Positions 56,314 through 64,000 of a stretch of DNA of 64,000 nucleotides are shown piece by piece (position 1 is the stretch's first letter; the number at the start of each line of letters is the position of its first letter). The position numbers and the translations under genes were made by a program. The notes beneath the pieces are model-generated. The model was not told where the DNA came from. It worked only from the letters and a program-made list of their open reading frames with translations, and ran no database searches. Source of the DNA: Bugulina stolonifera (taxonomy: Eukaryota > Bryozoa > Gymnolaemata > Cheilostomatida > Bugulidae); assembly GCA_935421135.1 (NCBI GenBank), contig OW285191.1, positions 4,907,504-4,971,503 on the forward strand. Direction: 5' to 3'.

Positions 56314-57663
56314 ATGTCTGTCAACCATCGAGCTGTAGCACTTTCTAAAGTCTCCGAAGACTCTGCGGATACTGTAAACTCAGCCTTCGATTTATTCGCC
56401 ACCCCTCCAACACACACTAGTGTACTCCGAGGAGAGTGGATACCCCTAGCACCCATTACACAATCTCAAGAGGGTGCCATTGAGATTGTAATCCCACCAT
56501 CGGATGAACTTTACACAGACCTATCGAAAAGTTACTTAGCCGTAACAGTCAAAGTGATCAAAGCGGATGGGAATAATTTCCCCGAAGCTGCTAATGATGT
56601 TCTCTATATTAAGGGTGATAACTTTATGCATTCCCTCTTCTCAACGGCTACTTTTCAACTAGCTGGACAAGATGTAAAATACAAAGGAAACTATCCATTT
56701 CGTGCCTATCTTGAGAATTTACTCAATTATGGTAAAGACGCTAAAAAGTCTTATATGGCTGTGGGTAGCGGATGGACTGAAGATGATGGTACTGGAAATG
56801 ACTATGCTGACATTACAAATGCTGATAAATTAGTCAGAAAAACCCCTTTACTATCGAGTGGGGAGATGAATTTCTACGGGAGACCTAGACTGAGCGTTTT
56901 CGCTCAAGGAAGAGTTATTCCACCCGGAGTGGGTTCAAGACTCACCCTACAGCGTGCTACACCACAAATGTCTCTCGCCGGTGCTGCTGAAAATCTTGCT
57001 CATACAGCGAGGATTTTGATAACTAAAGCCGAGTTGTGGGTACGACGCGTACAGGCAAATCCTTCACTACAAAAAGCGCAGATGGATGTGTGGGTTGGAG
57101 AAGAAGAAAGTATAAAGCTACCCATCGATAGAATTAAGACTCACTTCCATGTCATTGCTAGAGGACAGCAGAGTGTGAGAATCAATTTCGATCAGGGTGG
57201 TCAACGTCCTAATCGCGTTTTCGTGGGTCTACTAGATCATACCGCCAAAAGTGAAGCCTACTCTAAAAATCCGTTTAAGTTTGCACCATATGATGTAAGC
57301 TCTGTCGAACTACTTATAGACGGTAGTCCTGTAACGAGAAGATACGAGCCTGATTATACGAGTGGAAGATTCGCGCGTGAATATATGAATCTTTTCACCG
57401 TGACTGGTACATCAGACGCGGATACGGGGAATGAAATCACCTCTTCTAGATTTCAAACAAACTCAGCAATCTACGCCTTTGACGTTTCAGGAGACTTGTG
57501 TGACGACAACTTTCACCTACTTTCAAACGGATCTCTTTCTGTCAATCTCTCATTCGCGAGAGCTACGGATACAACATTGAGTCTATTCGTATACGAAGAA
57601 AAAGACGATATCATTTATATAAACAGTAATCACGAAGTATCTATGGTTGCCGGTATGATGTAG
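56314..57663 (+). CDS. Major capsid protein (double jelly roll), 449 aa
   Basis: The sequence has the landmarks of Polinton major capsid proteins: VLRGEWIPLAPIT near residue 40, GDNFMHSLFSTATFQLAG near 105, and an acidic-hydrophobic C-terminal part ending in FVYEEKDDIIYI. Trimers of such proteins form hexons of icosahedral capsids. Length is within the family's range and no stop interrupts it. TATAAAG lies 11 bp before the ATG, so the leader is very short or the box belongs to another start. Confidence 0.88.
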   Translation: MSVNHRAVALSKVSEDSADTVNSAFDLFATPPTHTSVLRGEWIPLAPITQSQEGAIEIVIPPSDELYTDLSKSYLAVTVKVIKADGNNFPEAANDVLYIKGDNFMHSLFSTATFQLAGQDVKYKGNYPFRAYLENLLNYGKDAKKSYMAVGSGWTEDDGTGNDYADITNADKLVRKTPLLSSGEMNFYGRPRLSVFAQGRVIPPGVGSRLTLQRATPQMSLAGAAENLAHTARILITKAELWVRRVQANPSLQKAQMDVWVGEEESIKLPIDRIKTHFHVIARGQQSVRINFDQGGQRPNRVFVGLLDHTAKSEAYSKNPFKFAPYDVSSVELLIDGSPVTRRYEPDYTSGRFAREYMNLFTVTGTSDADTGNEITSSRFQTNSAIYAFDVSGDLCDDNFHLLSNGSLSVNLSFARATDTTLSLFVYEEKDDIIYINSNHEVSMVAGMM

Positions 57664-57665
57664 AA

Positions 57666-58196
57666 ATGGATACGATGAGTATAGCGCGCATCCTCACCGA
57701 TGATGAAGAGAGTTCTAGTCTATTCAGAGGTGTTATGCCGAGAGATCACTTTATAAATTCTTTTTCCACTCCCGGGATCTACGTCTTCAACACCCACTCG
57801 AGTGATAGAGTCGGTGAACACTGGATATCAGTTTTCTCAACCAGCAAAGAGATTGACTACTTTGACTCTTACGGACTCCCACCATCTTTTTATCCCGATG
57901 TGTGCGAATTGCTTGAGAGAAATGATGTAATCATCCGATGGAATGGAGAGTGTATTCAAGGAGAACTGAGTAATGTGTGCGGGGATTATTGCATTCTATT
58001 CTGCCTCTTACGAGCTAGAAGATGGAGCATGTCTAAGATCATTAAGCGTCTCATCACAATTACTTCAGAAGAAATGCGTGATCACTCCGTTAGAGCTCTA
58101 CTCTCGAGAATGTATGGTAAAACGATTGGTAAAAACATACCAAGATCGATGCATATAAATGGACTCGAGTCTATATTAAATTGTAGTTTTGAATGA
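57666..58196 (+). CDS. Adenain-like cysteine protease (maturation protease), 176 aa
   Basis: Catalytic residues fit the C5/Ulp-type order: H52 (GEHWISVF), D67 or D64 (IDYFDSYG), Q98 (CIQGE) and C105 (NVCGDYC). It starts 3 nt after the major capsid stop, consistent with coexpression. The family cleaves capsid precursors during virion maturation. The protein is full length. Confidence 0.88.
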   Translation: MDTMSIARILTDDEESSSLFRGVMPRDHFINSFSTPGIYVFNTHSSDRVGEHWISVFSTSKEIDYFDSYGLPPSFYPDVCELLERNDVIIRWNGECIQGELSNVCGDYCILFCLLRARRWSMSKIIKRLITITSEEMRDHSVRALLSRMYGKTIGKNIPRSMHINGLESILNCSFE

Positions 58197-58273
58197 TGAA
58201 ATTATGTAGCTTACACGATATTCTCGCTTACTATATATGCGTTATATATGTCATTTATTTTATACACCTTGTG

Positions 58274-58943
58274 TTCTACTCTATACTTTCTATCATTATA
58301 TACTTTCTAAGGAATACGATAAAATATACGTATTATTAATCGAAACCCAAAAACATGGTGGTACGAATTTCAAAACCCCGGGGAAATAGTCGGGAAGAAC
58401 GCGACGGGTCCCGGGCGGGAGGGACCCGGCTGGCGGCCGGCTCCCACCCCTCGTCCACAGTCGATTGGTCAAAGGGTCGGGGCGGAGATTCCGAGGTTTG
58501 AGGGCGGGGCTTGGAATAGGAGAGGCGGGGGACGGGGTCGGTGGCGATCATTCGAGAGGCGAGAGGCGTGGAGAGAAGAGGCGCGAGGGAGAGGTTGGAG
58601 AGTTTTAAGAGAATCGAGGACGGGGACGTTTCATTCGAGGTAAGTGTTTTTTTGGAGATTGTTTTCGTTCGCGGTTAGGATTATTTTTTGAGATTTTTCG
58701 GTCGCGGTTAGGAAAATTTTTGGAGATTTTTCGTTCGCATTTAGGAAATTTTTTGAGGAGGAAACGCTCAGTTCCGGAGCGCGACCTTGGCAAGGTCGTG
58801 GGGAAATTTTGGCTAGTTCCGGTGTCCTTGACGAAGGTCACGGAGGGTGGTGGCTCCTGATTGGTCAGAATCCGAAATACGGCTCTGTGATTGGCTGAAT
58901 CCGTGGGGAAATGTCTGTGCAGATCTGCACTGATATTACTACT
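58274..58943 (-). repeat. Right terminal inverted repeat of the Polinton
   Basis: Complement of 46169-46838; ends at ...GATATTACTACT followed by the target duplication ACTGTG. Confidence 0.92.
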
Positions 58944-58949
58944 ACTGTG

Positions 58950-60362
58950 TCATTCATGGCATCAGTTGAGACCTACGGTTCTGATAAAATGTCAACAACT
59001 TAATACACGGCTGCCGCTACAGTGAAAACTGAGGCTACAAGTTGATGGATGGTCAGCACTATAGGTGGAAGCTAATTTCGATCGTGGAATAGAAGTCGTC
59101 AAAACAATTCTCAAGTCAGCTGTGTGAGGAGTTCAGTCAGAGGTCTGTCGACACTGGAGCTGGTGGTAAGACAGAACCAAAAGATATTCTGCTACTAGAT
59201 CGATTAACTAAATAGATCCACCAAGTAACTAGCGCTGTTAGGATCCTGATACAGAAAGAATTCAGCCAAGACTTCAGCAGGTTTGCAGATGCTTGCTCTT
59301 GTAGAACTCAAAATATATACCAGTCAAAAACTAGGTACATTACTATTAGGTACATTCTGAACCATGTCTGACAAGAGTATTTGGCATTATTTGTGTTAAA
59401 TAGGAATAGTACAGATTGATTACAGGTGTACATGTACATTTACATGTACATGTACATTTACATGTACATTTACATTTACATGTATATCAATCTAATAAAA
59501 ATTTGTACTAATTATTGCTGTAAAATATTTATTTGTTAGCCTTGATTATCGTGTGAATAGATTATTTACATAATTATACCTTATACAGTATATATGTAAT
59601 ACAGCAACAAGGTATTAGTTTGTTGGAATAAAATGTTTAGTTTAGGTTCTTGAATATAGTATGTTGTTGGTGTGATTACTTCTGTGTACTACTGCAGACC
59701 ATATCTGTAACAGGTGCTTGTTTTGGAGTTGAAACCTAGAGCAGCATTATATACATGTAGTATTGCAGAACAGCAGTTTAAAATGTCTCCTAAACATTTT
59801 ACGTAATGTGCTGAAGGAACTGGAATTGTGTTGGGTTTCTAGTCAGCAGGTCATACCTACAGGTAGCCTAGAGTCAATGTGGTTTCCACTTCACAGGCTT
59901 TGTGCCTTCAGGTAGCCTTCCCAGCTACAGCAAGATGCCCACAGAGGACCTGCAGTGCACCTGCAGTAGACTGGGAAGGCACCTGGGGACACATGTTTTC
60001 ACTCATTACGGTAATGAACAAAGTGATAAAAGTGCTATTATTATTCAATTACTTTACAACCAGTGGGTGTGGCAGGTTGTGGTATCCATTCTCCAGGCAC
60101 AGCCTGGTGTTAAATTTTTCAACTTAATCATTGATCTGACCACAGGTTTTATGGGCTTTTAGTGGCTTTGGTTTCCACACTGCAGGCCTTATTCTACTGG
60201 TCAGCCAAAACCGGCTTGCTGGAAACCAAGCTTTATACATCTTCCCATGGAAAATCATATTATAATATATTGTAAGCTCTTGTTTATTATGCCTGCAGCC
60301 TTGGGTCTGTATAGAAATCTGTCTCTTGTAATGCTAAGGTCTAGAGTTATATACCAATATAT
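58950..60362. other. Unassigned intergenic DNA right of the Polinton
   Basis: A small inverted repeat pairs GTAGCCTTCCCAGCTACAG with CTGCAGTAGACTGGGAAGGC (about 59912-59980). An ACATGTAC/TACATGTA-rich run lies at 59430-59485. No gene recognised. Confidence 0.4.
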
Positions 60363-61027
60363 TGTAATGGTTTCTGTGTTTTGGTGCGGTCGTCCTTGGA
60401 CGACTATCGACCCAGAAATGAAGTGCCTATGAGTGGTAATAGGACTTCGCATTACATGAAAGATCGAGCGGTCTCAGTAGCCCAAATACTACCAAAGACG
60501 ACCCATCTGATCTCAAGTCCGACCTTCAGACTATACAATGAAAGAGAGTGATCCGACCTAGTAGGCAGTTCGCTAAGCGAATGACCTGGCAAAAGGAAGT
60601 GAAAGTCTCTGTATCAAGTATAGATGTGTCTTTATTGAAAGCCAAGTGAAGACTGAGACAATGAACAGTAAAACAATGCCCTTTATATAGTATAAGGACT
60701 TCCGGCCGACGTAAGGTCGGGAAAAGACGACGTGTGGTCGTCCGGAAGTTGCGCAACAAGATGGCCGCCGGAAGCCCGACGGCCGACCCAAAATAGGTCG
60801 GGTTCTACAAAAGTTGCTTAAAATGGTCCAATTCATGTACAAAATGAATATCAATGGATTCTGGGAGGTCGGGCCTCTGTACATGGGTATAAAAGGCATT
60901 AAAAGACTTAGATATAATCATATAGTTATATACAACAATATAGGAGTAAGGTACAAGCAGATATATACAATTATATGCACACAAGAATGAGTGTCAGATG
61001 TAAGATACGACTTGGCGTACCATCACA
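60363..61027 (-). mobile_element. Solo LTR, family B copy 2 (665 bp)
   Basis: Close relative of 36330-37004, starting TGTAATGGTTTCTG and ending CGTACCATCACA, with a 4-bp duplication ATAT on both sides. Minus-strand TATATAAAGGGC and AATAAAGACAC are conserved. Confidence 0.75.
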
Positions 61028-61149
61028 ATATACACTGTGCAATGTACATGTACAGTGTACATCAGTATAAATATGGTTGTATGTGTATTCCTGTACTGGT
61101 GACCATAACCATCTAGTAGATATCTTCCAAGGACACTTACAGTAAAGAG

Positions 61150-61930
61150 TCATTTGGAAAATATCAGTTTGAAACAGGATGATTCGAAGATCTTCTTTTG
61201 CAACTTGGGGATTAGAGCTTGGAGTTTGGAACTTGAGGATTAGGGTTTGCGATGCCGAGATTGGAGTTAGGAATTCGGGTTGGGGTTTTGAAGTTTTCAG
61301 AATGTCCAGTTTCAAACTGCCATTTTCAAACAGTCGCAAATTCACTCTCAGTCTCACTTATCAGTAGTCTAAGCTTGTTTACACGTAGCCTATCAAGGCA
61401 TCTGATGGTTTAGATAGCAAAGAGAATGTTTATTGAGTTTTGTTGGTGACCTGTACATACATGTACAACCATATATCAGTGCCAGAAAATGTTATTGTCT
61501 ATTTTTATGAACAACCAACATTCTCCCTGTCACATTATAGAGCTGGTATACTCAGCTCTCAGTCATTGACATGTAACCATGGAAACTGTAAGGAAATATA
61601 ATTATTTCTGTCCATCACTACAGTATTGTCCTGATATAATGCTATAATTTTATAGTAAAGGGACATTTCGAAAAAGGACGTTTCACAACCGGACGGTTCT
61701 AAACCGGACAGTTTGAAACTGTGTGGATTACATTTAGAAGAACACAATTCACAGATAATTAATTTTAGTTAATTAATTAATTTAGTTGATTAAATAAAAA
61801 ATTATATTAAAATTTGGTGGTTGGGGTTTAGAGTTACTAGTAGGCGTTTCGAACTGTCCCGGTGTTGAACTGTCTACTTTCAAAACATCCTGTTTCAAAC
61901 TGTCTTCTTCAAACAGTCGCACATTCAATT
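61150..61930. repeat. GTTTGAAAC-rich foldback fragments
   Basis: Two stretches (about 61165-61340 and 61660-61925) share GTTTGAAAC, TTCAAACAGTCGCA and TTGGGGTTT blocks in similar order, suggesting two copies of one nonautonomous element. Ends were not defined. Confidence 0.4.
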
Positions 61931-62389
61931 TTTATAACCATTTACAATGCATTTTCAGTGGTGTATTTGGTTCTGGAATCCGTTAGAGCTGGGAATCAGA
62001 CAAAGATCTGCCACACCACGCACAGGGGCATGGCAATGAAAGGTATCTATCTGCAAAGGTACGTATTTTGTATCAGGAGGAAGAAAAGGTCTCTATTTTT
62101 GGTTACGTTATTGAATACATTGTACATTATGATTCTGGTGCTATGTGTTACTATTATTTCTCTCAATATAGTAAATGTAGAGTTCAACAAAGAATATCAG
62201 CAGAGAGTATATCCTTTATGTAAGACATGTAAATGATAAGTGTGATAGGTTAGACATGCAATTTTTGTCTAATGTATAATATCAGGGATATACTGTACAT
62301 AATTTGGTTTAAATATATATTATTCTGTATGCGTGTGCTGACAAATCAGATTTCAGTAGCATTTTGCTGGTGGAGTGGTGATGTCCTGT

Positions 62390-64000
62390 TGTGTAGGAGC
62401 TGCTCCGCCATCTTGAGCTAAACAAGTAGCCGTCTATAATCACTTGGTTCGCAGACACTGGTCACATAGATCCACTAACAGAGGGAACAAGATATTCAGC
62501 ATCAGCCTTTCTGTAAGTTTCTTTTTATTATTCTATTCCTCTCTATGAATAGATGGCATTATGTGAGCTGGTAGCAGGCTTACACTAACCAATTCTCCTT
62601 GCTTCTGCAAGAGACTCTCTGATTTCCAACTGACAATTTGATTCCCCACCCAAATGCTAAATCTCCCCGATTTTCATCAGTGCAACTTGGTAAGACTGGC
62701 TGGTAAACGTGCCTGGACGACTTGGTGTCGTAAATGGCTGTGTGCTACATGTACAAACACATTTCGATTTTGCTAAACCACTACATCACCTATTAGGCGC
62801 AGTAGTGGAGAAATTTGGATAACCTTAGTTCCTTGTTTGTGGTTGGGGTTTGGGGTAAGGGCGGTCAACCAGCAAAATATAGAGAAGACAACTTCTCCTG
62901 CTTTATTTTTGGGAAAGAACAAAGGCTATCTCAAATTTCTCCACTTCTGCACCTAACTCTACATCGCGTACATTTGTATATATTTCAAATTATTACCAGC
63001 AGTTATGCTACAACGTAACAGTAACTTACAGTAATATTGTTGTATACTGCACTCTATTTTAATACTACAGAATATCATAAAATCAAGTTGATTGGCATCC
63101 TGTCATCACAGTATGTTGACCAATGGCTGTTGTAGCTCATTATAGTTGTGTATGCTTGGTCAAGGCCTTGATATTGCATAATATATATTTCACCAAGCCA
63201 GTTCATACTGGTATTTAGACATAATATTATTATTGCAAGTAGTGATGTCACGCTAGCTAATTTTGGAGATGGCATATACTTGTTGCCACGGTTACGTATT
63301 ACACAATATTCTCCACTCCATAGCCAACAGCATGACAGGATCATAATATTATTATATGGTGCAGGCTCACCACTGAAATGCAGGATATTGTGTTTCCTCT
63401 AGAGTTCTGGCACCTGCACTGGATTATATTCGGTAGTGTTTCCTTATACTACAAAATATCATAAAATCAAGTTAAATCCTGTCATATAACATTAATAGTA
63501 GAATTTTAGATTTTTTGGTGCAACAAAAATGCTGACCAATGGTTGTTGTCAATTATGGTTGTGTATGGTTGGTCGAGGTAGTGATGTGACATAGGGCCTT
63601 GATATTACATGCATGTGTATGTCACCAAGTTAGTTCATACTGGTATTCAGACATATTATTTATTGCAAGTGATGGGATGACGTATACTTGTTGCCATGGT
63701 TACGTATTACACAATATTCTCCACTCCATAGCCAACAGCATGACAGGATCATAATATTATTATATGGTGCAGGTTCACCACTGGAATGCAGGATATTGTG
63801 TTTCCTCTAGAGTTCTGGCACCTGCACTGGATTATATTCGCTAGTTGTTTTTCTCACATTAAAATTTTCCAGTACAATTATCTAGCCGTTTTTACATTCA
63901 TCACTGTTTATCTGTGACATTATAATATCATAATGATGTCATTTTAATTTACAGAGCAACATGGTGTGTAGAGCTGACATTGCACTGGAATATACAGACT
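62390..64000 (+). CDS. Probable 5' end of a gene running off the right edge
   Basis: A CGCCATCTTG (YY1-type) site at about 62406-62415 is followed by a candidate noncoding exon with donor GTAAGT at 62513. An acceptor (TTTTAATTTACAG) ends at 63954 and an ATG in good context (AACATGG) at 63961 opens MVCRADIALEYTD to the window end. Only 13 codons are visible, so the product is unknown and the model is tentative. Confidence 0.3.
62795..62956. mobile_element. Family A foldback element, copy 2
   Basis: 162 bp, ends TTAGGCGCAG and CTGCACCTAA, about 90 percent similar by eye to 17691-17854 and with the same central AGAGAAGACAACTTCTCC. Confidence 0.8.
63065..63843. repeat. Tandem duplication of an approximately 370-390-bp unit
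   Basis: Units at about 63065-63434 and 63450-63843 share AATATCATAAAATCAAGTT at the start and end CTGGATTATATTCG. The right halves are almost identical, the left halves diverged. Confidence 0.85.

Larger units (their letters stand above)
46169..58943 (+). mobile_element. Complete Maverick/Polinton lacking DNA polymerase B, 12,775 bp
   Basis: Terminal inverted repeats of about 670 bp begin AGTAGTAATATCAGTGC and are bounded by a perfect 6-bp target duplication ACTGTG (46163-46168, 58944-58949), the size typical of Polintons. The right half encodes, all on the + strand, packaging ATPase, chromodomain integrase, penton-like and major capsid proteins and adenain-like protease. No polB reading frame, whole or broken, was found anywhere inside. 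The left half holds repeats only. A few base differences between the repeats suggest a young insertion. Confidence 0.93.

Noticed and set aside
61963..62048. Possible internal exon after TTTTCAG (61962) with a GTATCT donor
   Set aside because: One frame is open, but no homology or neighbouring exon was recognised and the area is full of foldback fragments.
1..64000. CRISPR arrays, bacterial operons or rRNA
   Set aside because: Direct repeats present are minisatellites without conserved repeat-spacer structure; all genes are eukaryotic with GT-AG introns.

Overview
The window is nuclear DNA of an invertebrate animal. Its genes have many GT-AG introns, it is AT-rich and full of transposons, and it encodes metazoan cell-biology proteins (Ena/VASP, a BUB1/BUBR1 checkpoint kinase, a NOVA-type KH protein). 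Frequent ACATGTAC-type palindromes and compact GC islands would fit an early-branching animal such as a sponge, but that is a guess; no rRNA or mitochondrial marker is present.

Layout. (1) 1-1.8 kb: last recognisable exons of an Ena/VASP gene (+), ending in the tetramerisation coiled coil. (2) 3.2-29.6 kb (-): one complete gene that I assembled from 25 exons (4071 nt, 1356 aa; every splice junction is GT-AG and in phase). It is a MadBub protein, an undivided BUB1/BUBR1. In order it has KEN box 1, the TPR-like Mad3/BUB1 domain, an ABBA-like motif, KEN box 2, a second ABBA-like motif, the GLEBS (Bub3-binding) motif, a coiled coil, a single exon with eight tandem ABBA-type motifs, a KARD with an LxxIxE PP2A-B56 site, and a kinase domain that keeps its catalytic residues. 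Its introns carry an intact Gypsy LTR retrotransposon (9754-14239, 234-bp LTRs indistinguishable by eye, GTATC target duplication), several nonautonomous DNA transposons, LINE and SINE fragments, and minisatellites, one of which repeats an AP-1-like heptamer 20 times. (3) A 332-bp divergent promoter region separates it from (4) a NOVA-type three-KH-domain gene (+, 29973-33980, 7 exons, 534 aa). (5) 34-46 kb: gene-poor DNA with a solo LTR inside a local tandem duplication, an intact hAT transposon with a CGGBP1-like transposase (39378-41393), a 203-bp duplication whose two copies each caught a different foldback element, and a 1.5-kb foldback element with 8-bp target duplications. (6) 46169-58943: a complete Maverick/Polinton with ~670-bp terminal inverted repeats and a 6-bp target duplication (ACTGTG). 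It encodes packaging ATPase, chromodomain integrase, penton-like minor capsid protein, major capsid protein and adenain-like protease plus several unassigned proteins, but no DNA polymerase B. A ~2-kb palindromic G/C-skewed minisatellite occupies the side where other genes would be expected. (7) 59-64 kb: a second copy of the solo LTR, foldback elements, a tandem duplication, and the probable 5' end of a further + strand gene at the right edge.

How the parts work together. The MadBub gene alone could supply both functions that vertebrates split between BUB1 (kinase) and BUBR1 (APC/C-Cdc20 inhibition). The Polinton genes form a virion module (capsid, packaging, maturation, integration) lacking its own replicative polymerase. 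The rest of the window is shaped by repeated transposon insertion, much of it datable by target duplications or by duplicated empty sites.
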